This document shows positions 36,012 through 45,513 of a stretch of DNA of 64,000 nucleotides, in pieces. The translations under genes and the position numbers were made by a program. The notes below the pieces were generated by a model. It saw nothing but the letters and a program-made list of their open reading frames with translations. It had not been told where the DNA came from and did no database searches. The DNA comes from an uncultured Eisenbergiella sp. (lineage in GTDB: Bacteria > Bacillota > Clostridia > Lachnospirales > Lachnospiraceae), in the NCBI GenBank assembly GCA_947598825.1, contig CANQFM010000005.1:39877-103876 (forward strand). Reading direction: 5' to 3'. Numbering within the stretch: position 1 is the stretch's first letter; every line of letters begins with the position of its first letter.

Positions 36012-36012
36012 T
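35984..36012 (+). promoter_or_regulatory. Strong promoter of the second hybrid kinase
   Basis: TGGACA (35984-35989), 17 bases, TATAAT (36007-36012), 70 bases before the kinase start. Just upstream a hairpin built from GCGGCA / ATCCT TAG AGGAT / TGCCGC (about 35946-35974) could end transcription from the micro-genes, so the second kinase is probably regulated separately. Confidence 0.7.
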
Positions 36013-36081
36013 TTTAAAAAAGTCACCTGTTTTCTGAATCAATCCCAGGAAATTGCCTATCAGCAAAAGGAGACCGCATTC

Positions 36082-38679
36082 ATGATCCGCCATACAGCGC
36101 AGACAAAAACTGCCCAGAAGGACAAAAGCCTGACAGCTACAGGCATTGTGATCGCCATTATCGTTATACTTTTGCTCTCCGCATACTTCAGGATCAATGC
36201 GGTTCTCCGTCAGCGCTCTTTAAGCCGGCTGGAGGAAGGAGCCAACACTGCGATCGAAGAGATCACGTCCAAGCTGGAGCGAGACAGCCGTATCCTGAAC
36301 GCAACGGCAGACATCATCTCGCAGGCGGACAATTTCGATATTGAGGCCACGCTGGCGGTCATGGAGAGTACGAATCCTCTGCTCGAAACGATGAACGTGA
36401 GGGTGCTGCTGCCGGATGACCGTATCCTCTGCGCAGACGGCACGATCCTTGAGGCCTCGGAACTCGGCAATATCTCCTTCGCGAAAGAGGCGCCGCTCGG
36501 CGAGCATATCTCGAACCGCACATACAATCTCTCCACCGGTCAGCCGATCCTGCGGCATTTTGTGCCGATCGTCCAGGACGGGGAGACCGCCGCCCTGCTT
36601 TACGGCGTCACCGATCTGGAGACCCTGCCCGGTAGCCTCAATGTCGATAATATCTATAACGGGAGCGCCTTTATCTACATCGTCGACACGAGATCCGGGG
36701 ATTTCCTCGTGGATACCCGGCACAATACGATCGGGAACATCTTCGATTTTTCTGCCGCCGAAGCCGGCCGCAGGACCAAGGGGAACAAGACCTGGGAGGA
36801 ATACACGGACGACCTGGTCAACTTAAATTCCGGCTACGTCATCTATCGCACGCAGGATACCGACGGCTGGGAGTATATGTATTACGCCCCCATCGGGGTC
36901 AATAAATGGTCGATCGCGGTCGATGTGCCGGAGAAAGAGGCCTTCTCCAGCGTCTTCGCGGTCCGGGACGTCTGTATCATTCTTGGGATTCTGATGGCAG
37001 TCACGGTCATCCTGTATTATCTGTGGATGAAAAACAGCGCGAAGCGGGTGACGGAACAGGCGGTCGAACACGCGGTACTCACCGAGAAGCTGCAGAAGGC
37101 CGAGGCGGCTGACCGGGCCAAGAGCACCTTCCTCTCCAATATGTCCCACGATATCCGGACGCCCATGAACGCCATTATCGGCTTTACGACACTGGCCCAG
37201 GCCAATCTGGACAACCGGGAGCGGACGCAGGAATACCTGAAGAAGATCCTCTCTTCCAGCAACTACCTGCTCTCCCTGATCAACGACATTCTGGATATGA
37301 GCCGCATTGAATCCGGCAAACTGAACATCGAGGAAAAGGAATGTTCCATCTCGGATATTTTCCGGGATATGCGAAATATCATACAGACACAGATGCAATC
37401 CAAGCAGCTCAATTTCTTCATAGACACGGTGGACGTTATCGACGAGAACATTTACTGCGATAAGCTGCATGTAAACCAGGTGCTGTTGAACCTTCTTTCC
37501 AATGCCATCAAGTTTACCCCCGCAGGCGGCACCGTGGCGCTGACGATCCGTCAGAAGCCGCGCGCCCCCAAAGGCTACGGTTCCTATGAGATTCGGGTCA
37601 AAGACACCGGCATCGGCATGAGTCCGGAATTTACGAAGCATATTTTTGAACCCTTTGAGCGGGAACGCAACACTACCGCCAGCGGCATACAGGGTACGGG
37701 ACTTGGCATGGCCATTACAAAAAATATCGTTGATACGATGGGAGGCACGATCGAGCTGCACTCCGAGCAGGGAAAAGGCACGGAATTTATCATCAATCTC
37801 GATTTCCGCCTCTGTGCGGAGCCGCAGAAGGTGGAGGTCGTTCAGGAGCTTCAGGGGCTGCGCGCCCTTGTCGTGGACGACAGCTTTTCCACCTGCGACA
37901 GCGTGATCAAAATGCTCCGGCAGATCGGTATGCGCCCCGAGTGGGTTCTGCATGGCAAGGAGGCTGTCCTGCACGCCAGACAGGCGTATGAGCTTGGCGA
38001 TGAGTACCATGCCTACATCATTGACTGGTACCTTCCGGATTTAAGCGGGCTGGAAGTGGTGCGACAGATTCGTTCCATTGTGGGAGAAAGCACGCCGATC
38101 ATTATCGTCACCGCTTACGACTGGACCGCTTTCGAGGAAGAGGCGCGGGCGGCGGGCGTGAACGCTTTCTGCAACAAACCGATCTTCCTTTCCGAACTCA
38201 GAGATATTCTGATCGCGGCTACCGGCAATACGCTCAGTGCGCAGGAGACGGATTCCGCCTCCGATCTGACTGGAAATCTCAAGGGCGCGCGCCTGCTGCT
38301 GACCGAGGACAACGAGCTGAACCGGGAGATCGCAGAGGAAATTCTTGCCGACAAAGGATTTATTGTAGAAACGGCCGAGGATGGCACCGTTGCCGTAGAG
38401 AAAGTGAAAAACTCTTCTCCGGGATACTACGCCCTCGTCCTCATGGATATCCAGATGCCGAAAATGAACGGCTTCGACGCCACCCGGGCCATCCGGGCGC
38501 TGGATGATCCGGAGCTTGCCGGCATCCCGATCGTAGCCATGACGGCCAATGCGTTTGAGGAAGACCGCAGGCAGGCGCTGGAATGCGGCATGAACGCGCA
38601 TATCGCCAAACCGATCGACGTGGAAAAGCTGCTGGAAATACTTACGGCCATTCTAAAGGAACGCCCGGGAAGAAAATAA
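36082..38679 (+). CDS. Hybrid sensor histidine kinase, copy 2
   Basis: Also exactly 865 residues and colinear with the kinase at 29607. It begins KSLTATGIVIAIIVI, has the same extracellular sensor layout, MSHDIRTPMNAI (His near 356), GTGLGMAI, VVDDSFST and VLMDIQMPKMNG. Most of the kinase core is identical to copy 1, with long shared DNA runs around the HisKA site, while the extracellular part differs more. This copy uses more CTC, TTC and ATC codons by eye. It has its own promoter and terminator. The paralogues probably sense related ligands and may cross-talk or dimerise. Confidence 0.92.
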   Translation: MIRHTAQTKTAQKDKSLTATGIVIAIIVILLLSAYFRINAVLRQRSLSRLEEGANTAIEEITSKLERDSRILNATADIISQADNFDIEATLAVMESTNPLLETMNVRVLLPDDRILCADGTILEASELGNISFAKEAPLGEHISNRTYNLSTGQPILRHFVPIVQDGETAALLYGVTDLETLPGSLNVDNIYNGSAFIYIVDTRSGDFLVDTRHNTIGNIFDFSAAEAGRRTKGNKTWEEYTDDLVNLNSGYVIYRTQDTDGWEYMYYAPIGVNKWSIAVDVPEKEAFSSVFAVRDVCIILGILMAVTVILYYLWMKNSAKRVTEQAVEHAVLTEKLQKAEAADRAKSTFLSNMSHDIRTPMNAIIGFTTLAQANLDNRERTQEYLKKILSSSNYLLSLINDILDMSRIESGKLNIEEKECSISDIFRDMRNIIQTQMQSKQLNFFIDTVDVIDENIYCDKLHVNQVLLNLLSNAIKFTPAGGTVALTIRQKPRAPKGYGSYEIRVKDTGIGMSPEFTKHIFEPFERERNTTASGIQGTGLGMAITKNIVDTMGGTIELHSEQGKGTEFIINLDFRLCAEPQKVEVVQELQGLRALVVDDSFSTCDSVIKMLRQIGMRPEWVLHGKEAVLHARQAYELGDEYHAYIIDWYLPDLSGLEVVRQIRSIVGESTPIIIVTAYDWTAFEEEARAAGVNAFCNKPIFLSELRDILIAATGNTLSAQETDSASDLTGNLKGARLLLTEDNELNREIAEEILADKGFIVETAEDGTVAVEKVKNSSPGYYALVLMDIQMPKMNGFDATRAIRALDDPELAGIPIVAMTANAFEEDRRQALECGMNAHIAKPIDVEKLLEILTAILKERPGRK

Positions 38680-38740
38680 CCGGGAAATTTGGTCGTTTGA
38701 GAAGAAAGTTTTTAAACGGAATACCCTAAAACAGTCAGAA

Positions 38741-38772
38741 AATCAATCGTAAAAAAATACGATTGATTTTTT
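38741..38772 (+). terminator. Terminator of kinase copy 2, overlapping a promoter
   Basis: AATCAATCGTA (38741-38751) pairs perfectly with TACGATTGATT (38758-38768), followed by TTTT. Its right arm contains the -35 box of the next gene. Confidence 0.8.
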
Positions 38773-38791
38773 GCGTATTTCTGTGTATAAT
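38763..38791 (+). promoter_or_regulatory. Promoter of the AlbA_2/Schlafen-type gene
   Basis: TTGATT (38763-38768), 17 bases, TATAAT (38786-38791), 34 bases before ATG 38825. The -35 is the right arm of the upstream terminator, so the two signals share DNA. Confidence 0.7.
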
Positions 38792-38824
38792 ACAAGCAGT
38801 AAAATTGGAAAGGAAACACAGCGT

Positions 38825-40078
38825 ATGCGTGAGACAAGAACGACAGAGTTCAAAGAAAAGATTACCAATACATTTTTAAAAACGGTAAGTGCCTTTTCGA
38901 ATTACGATGGTGGGGAAATTTTTTTTGGCATTGATGATAATGGAAATGTCATAGGACTGTCGGATGTAAAACAAGCGTGTATGGATATTGAAAACAAAGT
39001 GAATGACAGTATTATTCCACAGCCTGACTACACATTGGAATTGCAGAATAATGACAGAACGATAAAACTGACAGTAAAAAGCGGATCTCAAAAGCCATAT
39101 TTATATAAATCAAAAGCGTACAAACGAAATGATACTGCTACAATAGAGGTTGACGCACTGGAATTGTCGAGACTGATTTTAGAAGGGAAAAATATCAGAT
39201 TTGAAGAATTGCCATGTGAAGATCAGAAACTGACGTTTGATATCCTATGTCAAAAATTAAAGGAATGTATTCAGATTGAAACCTTTAATCAGGATACTCT
39301 GAAAACGCTGAATTTATATAATAGCACCGCTGGATATAATAATGCTGCTGGTATTTTAGCGGACAAAAACCATTTTCCGGGCGTTGATATTGTGAAGTTC
39401 GGTGAAAATATCAGTGTGATTCATAAAAGAGCAACGTTTGATAATATGTCCATCCTGGCAGTATATGAAAAAGCCTTAGGGGTATTCAGAGATTATTATC
39501 AGTATGAAGAAATACAGGGCGCCGACAGGAAAAAGGTAGAAAAAATACCGGAGGCTGCATTCAGAGAAGCGATTGCAAACGCATTGATCCATAGAGTGTG
39601 GGATATGGAGTCACAAATAAAGGTTTCGATGTTTGACGACAGAATAGAAATTATTTCTCCAGGAGGACTGCCGTCCGGAATTACGCAAGAGGAGTATTTA
39701 GCGGGAAAACTTTCCGTTTTAAGAAACAGGAATCTTGCAAATGTATTTTACAGGCTGGGGTTTGTTGAAATATTCGGTACGGGAATTACACGAATCAAAC
39801 AACTCTATGCAGAAGGATTAAAACAGCCGGACTTTGAAGTGTCGGAAAATACAATTCAGGTGGTACTCCCTGTTTTTGAGAAAAATCTGAATTTAACGGA
39901 AGACGAAAGAAAAATATATAAGATTTTAAGCAGGACAATGTTGAAATCCATCAGCGAAATTGCTCCCTATGTTGCGTTTGGCAAATCAAAAACAACACAG
40001 TTATTGAAGGAAATGGACAAGAAAGGCGTTGTAAAAATTGAAGGCAGGGGCAGAGGCACTAAGTATGTGATAAAATGA
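38825..40078 (+). CDS. AlbA_2/Schlafen-domain ATP-binding regulator
   Basis: A 417-residue protein; ATG 38825 is preferred over an upstream in-frame ATG at 38771 that lies before the promoter -10. The N-terminus (TEFKEKITNTFLKTVSAFSN, then GGEIFFGIDDNGNVIGL) is the AlbA_2/Schlafen fold. A HATPase_c_4-type domain follows (FREAIANALIHRVWDM; PGGLPSGITQEEY; IFGTGITRI), and a winged helix ends the protein (KSISEIAPYVAFGKSKTTQL). Such proteins are found as transcription regulators and near defence genes. Composition is AT-rich like mobile DNA. It lies 49 bases before jetA and may belong to that operon. Confidence 0.85.
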   Translation: MRETRTTEFKEKITNTFLKTVSAFSNYDGGEIFFGIDDNGNVIGLSDVKQACMDIENKVNDSIIPQPDYTLELQNNDRTIKLTVKSGSQKPYLYKSKAYKRNDTATIEVDALELSRLILEGKNIRFEELPCEDQKLTFDILCQKLKECIQIETFNQDTLKTLNLYNSTAGYNNAAGILADKNHFPGVDIVKFGENISVIHKRATFDNMSILAVYEKALGVFRDYYQYEEIQGADRKKVEKIPEAAFREAIANALIHRVWDMESQIKVSMFDDRIEIISPGGLPSGITQEEYLAGKLSVLRNRNLANVFYRLGFVEIFGTGITRIKQLYAEGLKQPDFEVSENTIQVVLPVFEKNLNLTEDERKIYKILSRTMLKSISEIAPYVAFGKSKTTQLLKEMDKKGVVKIEGRGRGTKYVIK

Positions 40079-40127
40079 TCGCTGTAACCTTTTTGGTTAA
40101 GAAAAATTAAATTAAGAGGAACAGATA

Positions 40128-41540
40128 ATGTCATTTTTTGAATTGATCGGGGAAAAATTTTTCAACCCTTTTTGCTGCCGTAACAGGGAAATATACATTG
40201 CATGCATCGATCAACTGATTGAGAGATCAAAAGAGATATCGGTTCTTTATGAGACAGATGCCAGGGATACGCTGATCCTGTATTTGAAAAACTGTGAGTA
40301 TACCATAGAGACGGAAAATATCGGGGAAGAGGTAGGAAGCGGGAAAAGTCCGCAGGAGAATGCATCTGCGATTCTGCGGTATTTTCGTATGTGCGGCTGG
40401 ATCACGCCCCAGGAGATCGGGCGCAGCGGGGATAATATTGCGTCGGTGTCAGCATATTGCAGGAAGTTGATCGACGCGATTCACAAGATTTTTGACAGGG
40501 ATGCCAATGGTGCAATTACGAACCATATTTTTTCTATGTATGAGATTCTAAAATCTTCCTTCGGAAAGGACAGTGCCAGGGCAATACGTCCTTATCAGAA
40601 CATCCTGGTTCCGTTGGTGGAAAATGAGTGTGATCTAAAGAATGATCTGCTGATTCTGAAGGACAGCATCCGTGAGATTATGCGGGCCGTGTTAAAGATG
40701 GCAGATGCCAATAGCTTCGGACAATTTTTGATCAAGGATGAACTGCTGAACCGGTTTTTCAACGATTATTTTTTCATAAAAAAGAGCGGGATGATACCGT
40801 CTTACATAGCGGACATTGATCGGATGCTGCGAAAACTGCGCCGGTCGGAACTCTACGACCGCATGGTGGAGGATTGTCGGAAGACCGAAAATCTGGAAGA
40901 GATACGGGTAAAGGAAAAAATTGACCGCCAGTTCGCGGAGCTGGACAGCTTTATCAATCTGGAATATGAACAGGAAATGGATTACATCGACCGAAAGATC
41001 AACACATATTATAATCTGTATTCTACGAGAATGATGATGGTGGTCAGCAATAATACAAATCTGGAGCATGAGTTAAATCGGCTTTTGATCTTTATGAAGA
41101 ACCTGGATGATGAGGATAGAGAAGCGATACTGCGTCATTTATCCGAGACGCACCGTCTGATGAATATGGGCTATATTGGGAAAAAATCCTTTGAGCGGCG
41201 GAAAAAGGCCAATCCGAACCGGAAAACGGCAGGTTTGTCTGTGAGCAGCCTGTCGGAAGAGGAACGGCAGCGTTTGACGGATGAACTGCTGTCCGCGGCG
41301 CCGGATAGATATAGTGTGGAGAATGTGCAGAAGCATTTTGAACGCCTGATGGGAGACAGAAAGAAAATCCGGGTTGAAGAGAGCGGGATCCGTACCAGAG
41401 ATGACGCAATTATGTTTGCTGCCAGTATTATATATTCGGGAACGGAAGGTTTCCCTTATGAGGTGGAACTCGGCAGCGGGATGGTAGAGACAGAGGTTGC
41501 AGGAATCCGAAAAGTAACTGTGAAGAGGAGAGAGCAATGA
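40128..41540 (+). CDS. jetA: Wadjet JetA, MukF-like kleisin (DUF5716 type)
   Basis: A 470-residue helical protein at the head of a four-gene set that is clearly Wadjet by its SMC-like and toprim-like members. It begins with a winged-helix-like segment (ENASAILRYFRMCGWITPQE), has a long coiled middle and a polar C-terminal part. In Wadjet, JetA is the kleisin that bridges the JetC ATPase heads and binds JetB. I believe it is of the DUF5716 type, hence possibly Wadjet type III, but the subtype is from memory. It overlaps jetB by 4 bases (ATGA). Confidence 0.85.
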   Translation: MSFFELIGEKFFNPFCCRNREIYIACIDQLIERSKEISVLYETDARDTLILYLKNCEYTIETENIGEEVGSGKSPQENASAILRYFRMCGWITPQEIGRSGDNIASVSAYCRKLIDAIHKIFDRDANGAITNHIFSMYEILKSSFGKDSARAIRPYQNILVPLVENECDLKNDLLILKDSIREIMRAVLKMADANSFGQFLIKDELLNRFFNDYFFIKKSGMIPSYIADIDRMLRKLRRSELYDRMVEDCRKTENLEEIRVKEKIDRQFAELDSFINLEYEQEMDYIDRKINTYYNLYSTRMMMVVSNNTNLEHELNRLLIFMKNLDDEDREAILRHLSETHRLMNMGYIGKKSFERRKKANPNRKTAGLSVSSLSEEERQRLTDELLSAAPDRYSVENVQKHFERLMGDRKKIRVEESGIRTRDDAIMFAASIIYSGTEGFPYEVELGSGMVETEVAGIRKVTVKRREQ

Positions 41541-42199
41541 GTGACATTCATTTGCAGATTTCTGTAAAGGAAGAAAGTATGAATTTGTTTAAACGGAGCA
41601 TACGGAAGCTTCTGGAGTCAACCTTTATTCTTCAAAGTAAGGATGAAAAATTGTATCAGTTTGTTTCCAGAGAATCGAACCGGCAGGACATTTCCGAGTA
41701 TCTTCGAATGATCGGATTTGATGTGATCGTTGACGGGAAGGCCGGCGTATGTATGCTCATAGCCAGCGAAGAGGATGCGGAAACAACGGGGTTGAAACGC
41801 GCTAACGTGGTGACATTTACGACGCTGCAATACCATCTTTTGCTGGTGCTCTGGGAGGTTTATCTGGAGAATCTCGGTTATAGTGAAGGAAATTTTGTGA
41901 CGAAAGGGGATCTGATCGATAAGATCAAATCCTATGGTCTGCCGTTAGTGCGTACAGAACTGAACGCAGCCTTTCGCCTGTTCAAAAAATATAGTTTGAT
42001 AAATTTCAATGAAGAGGAAGATGGGGAGGACATAAAGATCGAATTGTACCCCTCTCTCCAGTTTGGATGGGACATTCCGCAGTTTCAGACGGTTGTGAAA
42101 GAGTATTTGAAGGAGGCGTCGGAAGAGGAAGAAGTACAAAGGGATGCCGATTTTTCAGACCAGATAGATCAGGCGGACTTTGAGGAGGAAGAGGAATGA
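41537..42199 (+). CDS. jetB: Wadjet JetB, MukE-like (DUF4194)
   Basis: A 220-residue protein. It has winged-helix content (RSIRKLLESTFILQSKD; LRMIGFDVIVDGKAGVCML; TTLQYHLLLVLWEVY) and a very acidic C-terminus (ASEEEEVQRDADFSD). Position between JetA and the SMC-like protein, length and acidic end fit DUF4194/JetB, the MukE-like subunit that binds the kleisin. Overlaps of 4 bases on both sides show tight translational coupling. Confidence 0.88.
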   Translation: MSDIHLQISVKEESMNLFKRSIRKLLESTFILQSKDEKLYQFVSRESNRQDISEYLRMIGFDVIVDGKAGVCMLIASEEDAETTGLKRANVVTFTTLQYHLLLVLWEVYLENLGYSEGNFVTKGDLIDKIKSYGLPLVRTELNAAFRLFKKYSLINFNEEEDGEDIKIELYPSLQFGWDIPQFQTVVKEYLKEASEEEEVQRDADFSDQIDQADFEEEEE

Positions 42200-45100
42200 T
42201 CGCGCTAAAAAAGGTCCGATTAATTAATTGGTACGGTTTTTCAAATGAGACGGCGCCGATCGGTTTTTTTACGCTGATCGCCGGAAGAAACGGAAACGGA
42301 AAATCAGCCATGCTGGATGCTATCAAGTATGCGGCCTATGGAGACACGGTATTTAATAAATCTTCGGAAAGTAAGGGGAGCCGGACGTTATCTTCTTATA
42401 CAAGGGGATTGTTGGACGCTACGGCAGGCACTTATATGCGTCCGGCAGATCAGATCCCGAATGTTTACAGTCATATTGCACTGGAATATTTTGATGATGT
42501 GGAGGATAAATCTTTTGTACTGGGAGCGGTGATCGAGACAAATGCGGCGAACAATTGCCAGACCTATCGGTATGTGGCGGATCGGTTTTCACTGGATCAG
42601 ATGGAGCATACTTATAAGGAAAATGGGCTTGACATTCCCCTTAGCGCCTCAGCACTTCAGAAGAAATACAGGCTGACGCTTTTGAACCGGGAGCAGGGGC
42701 TTCCTCGTTTTATGCAGATGACAGGCTTGAAGCTGAATCTGGGGCAGATGCCGACCTATCTTCGAAAATTGCGGGGAATCATGTCATATGATCCGAATGC
42801 CAGAATTGACCAGTTTATTCGCGAAAGTGTTTTGGAAGAGCGAAATGTGGATTTTAAAAAACTGATTGAAGCGAAAGAGAATATTGAGCAGTTGAATGAT
42901 AATTTTAATATGATTCAGGAGGAAATCGGCGAACTGGATTGTGTATTGGGAGAATACGATGCGTGGGAGAGCGAGAGTAATCGTCTGTTGGCCGATGATA
43001 TTCGCGTTGTATATAAGGCAATGAAGGCCCTGAAGGAGGAGATTGAAAAACAAAATACAGAACGGGAACGGGCACAGAAAACCCGGGAAGATGCTGCAGA
43101 AAATCTGAAGATCCTGGAAAAACGAAGAAAAGATGTGCAAAAAAGGCTGATGGAGGCAAAGATAAGCTTGAACAGTCTGGACAGTATGCGTATGATCAAT
43201 CAGGAACAGGAAAGGTTGGAAAAGCTGGAGAAAGACAGGGGAGATTTACGGAAGAAGTGCAGTGATCTGGAGCAGTTTCAAACGGTTATCAGCGAGATCA
43301 TGAACCGGTTTTTCGAGAAAGCGGAACAAATCGCGGACAGGGATATTTTGGCTTCTCTGTGCGGATACGAGTATACTGCCGCGCAGAAAGCATCGGCTGT
43401 GCAAGGAATGAAACAAAAGATAGATTTGGCTTATGATGAAATTGTGAAACAGATTTCCGGCGTGGAACGCGGCATCGAGGATCTGGAGGAAGGACTGGAT
43501 ACGCAGAACCGGATTTTGGAGGAGTGTAAAAGACATCAAAATACATATAGACAAATTCCGGAGTATGTGGGGTTGAAGGAACAGATCAACCGGGAACTGG
43601 AGAGGAGGAAAATATCTGCACGGGCGAGGTTTGCCTGTGAATATGTGATCGGTCTGGAGGACGAAAAATGGCGGGACGCGATTGAAGCGTTCTTAGGTCC
43701 TCGCCGTTATACGATCCTGGTGGATCCGGAGTATTATGATATTGCGGACGATGTACTCGATCGATCCGAATTTCGGTATGCCCATTTGTTTAATACGAAG
43801 CTTTTGATGCGCCGGGAGGTAAAGGTGGAGGAGGATTCTGTGATATCCATGCTGCAGATTAAGAATCCGGTGGCTAAGCGTTATTTTGAATTTCAACTTG
43901 GCAGGATGCATGCCGTATCGTTGGAAAAAGTGCGTATGTATGAAAATGCGATTTCCAAAGAAGGGCGTGTGTCAGTCGCCATGGACAGTTATTTTCTGCG
44001 GTTTGACAGGATTCGTTCCTACTATCTTGGTCAGAAGACTTTTGAACTGAACCGGATTCGGGCGCAAAAGGAAATTTCACGTCTTCAGGAAGAGAAAACG
44101 GAAAAATTGACCACGAAGAACGCCCTGTTAGAAAAAAAGAGCGTTCTGGCACAGGACAAAGAATTTTTCCGGGAATATGATTATGACGCTCACCTAAAAT
44201 ATCAGAGTGTGTCCGTCGCGGTCAGGGAATGCAGGGCACAGTTGGAACGTCTGCAAAAGGCGCAGATAAATAATCAGGAGTATGTGGAATTGAACGAGAC
44301 CGTAGGACGCCTTGAGGACGAACAAAATGCGATCGGCGAAGAATATACGAAAAATATCCAGATAGACAGCGATCAGAAGACGGTAATTGCACGCTGTGAA
44401 GACAGGATAAATGAGAAGAAGGAAAGTTTAAAGGGGCAGGAAAACCGGTATAAGGAATATCAGATCGAGCATTATGCGGTTGTACAGAAAACCGTGGAAG
44501 CCTATGAAAAATATTTGGAGAACGGAGGAAAGGGACCGGGCGGGCTGCTGGCGGAAGAGACCAGGGGACGTATCCGAAGGAGCATAGAGCAGCATAAAAG
44601 CAACCTGATGCAGCTTCAGGCTGACTATAATGCAAAGCATTCTGGAAATATGCTGCCCCGGGGAACAGAAGGGCGCAGTCAGTATGCGGCCAGACGGGAT
44701 CGCATTTGGATGGATAACCTGCAGGAAATCCGACAGAAGCTTGAGGAACAGACCCGTCGCTATGAAAATATATTTAAAAATGAATTTGTACTGACAATTT
44801 TGAATTCCTGTGAAAGGGCCAGAAATGATCTGAAACAGATTAACAGAGAACTGGCAAATCTAAATTTCGCGGCAAAATATGAATTTGATGTTCACTATGT
44901 GCGGGATGGTTCAGAATATGCAAAGATTATCGACTATGCCCGGTACCTGGACGAGCGGGAGCAGATTGGGGGCAGGGAAGAAGGACAACTGACCTTTGGA
45001 ATGCTGACGACAATATCCGATGAAGAAGGGGAACAACTGGAGCAGGATATGAAGAGGATCGTGAACCGGATCATTGAGAAAAACAGTAATGAAACCATAT

Positions 45101-45513
45101 CCCGGTTTGCGGATTACAGGAATTATATGACCTATGAGATATTGATCACAAATCAGGTTCTGAATCGGGCGAAGCTGTCCCGCCAGACAGGCTTTAACTC
45201 TGGTGCGGAGGTACAGATCCCCTACCTTTTGATCCTGGCTTCGGCTCTTCTACTGATATATAATCAGCGGATCAACTCGACACGCCTTGTCTTTATTGAT
45301 GAGCCGTTCGCGAAGATGGATCCGGGCAATGTAAAACTGATGCTGGATTTTCTGCGTTCGCAGCGGCTTCAGGTAATTTTCTGTTCCCCGGATAAAACGG
45401 AGTCCATCGGAAATGAATGCGAGGTGATCCTTCCGGCGCTTCGCGTGGCGGCAGACAGAATGGAACTTGGTATTGTGCAGTTCCATAAGGAGAAAGCATA
45501 TGGAAACGTATGA
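42196..45513 (+). CDS. jetC: Wadjet JetC, SMC/MukB-like ATPase
   Basis: A 1105-residue SMC-like protein. Walker A AGRNGNGKSAML is near residue 31. Two coiled coils (about 230-440 and 600-860) flank a hinge-like globular part (about 460-570, FLGPRRYTILVDPEYYDIAD). At the end come an atypical signature segment (FNSGAEVQIPYLLILASALL) and Walker B LVFIDEPFAKMDPGN. It is the motor that extrudes DNA loops to find small circular DNA. It overlaps jetD by 14 bases. All ATPase elements are present, so it should be active. Confidence 0.93.
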   Translation: MIALKKVRLINWYGFSNETAPIGFFTLIAGRNGNGKSAMLDAIKYAAYGDTVFNKSSESKGSRTLSSYTRGLLDATAGTYMRPADQIPNVYSHIALEYFDDVEDKSFVLGAVIETNAANNCQTYRYVADRFSLDQMEHTYKENGLDIPLSASALQKKYRLTLLNREQGLPRFMQMTGLKLNLGQMPTYLRKLRGIMSYDPNARIDQFIRESVLEERNVDFKKLIEAKENIEQLNDNFNMIQEEIGELDCVLGEYDAWESESNRLLADDIRVVYKAMKALKEEIEKQNTERERAQKTREDAAENLKILEKRRKDVQKRLMEAKISLNSLDSMRMINQEQERLEKLEKDRGDLRKKCSDLEQFQTVISEIMNRFFEKAEQIADRDILASLCGYEYTAAQKASAVQGMKQKIDLAYDEIVKQISGVERGIEDLEEGLDTQNRILEECKRHQNTYRQIPEYVGLKEQINRELERRKISARARFACEYVIGLEDEKWRDAIEAFLGPRRYTILVDPEYYDIADDVLDRSEFRYAHLFNTKLLMRREVKVEEDSVISMLQIKNPVAKRYFEFQLGRMHAVSLEKVRMYENAISKEGRVSVAMDSYFLRFDRIRSYYLGQKTFELNRIRAQKEISRLQEEKTEKLTTKNALLEKKSVLAQDKEFFREYDYDAHLKYQSVSVAVRECRAQLERLQKAQINNQEYVELNETVGRLEDEQNAIGEEYTKNIQIDSDQKTVIARCEDRINEKKESLKGQENRYKEYQIEHYAVVQKTVEAYEKYLENGGKGPGGLLAEETRGRIRRSIEQHKSNLMQLQADYNAKHSGNMLPRGTEGRSQYAARRDRIWMDNLQEIRQKLEEQTRRYENIFKNEFVLTILNSCERARNDLKQINRELANLNFAAKYEFDVHYVRDGSEYAKIIDYARYLDEREQIGGREEGQLTFGMLTTISDEEGEQLEQDMKRIVNRIIEKNSNETISRFADYRNYMTYEILITNQVLNRAKLSRQTGFNSGAEVQIPYLLILASALLLIYNQRINSTRLVFIDEPFAKMDPGNVKLMLDFLRSQRLQVIFCSPDKTESIGNECEVILPALRVAADRMELGIVQFHKEKAYGNV

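Noticed and set aside
36823..38010. 395-residue minus-strand frame
   Set aside because: Shadow of hybrid kinase copy 2; no ribosome site.
40083..40105. TAACC-TTTTT-GGTTA hairpin after the AlbA_2 gene
   Set aside because: Short weak stem without T-run afterwards; not enough to call a terminator, so the gene may read into jetA.
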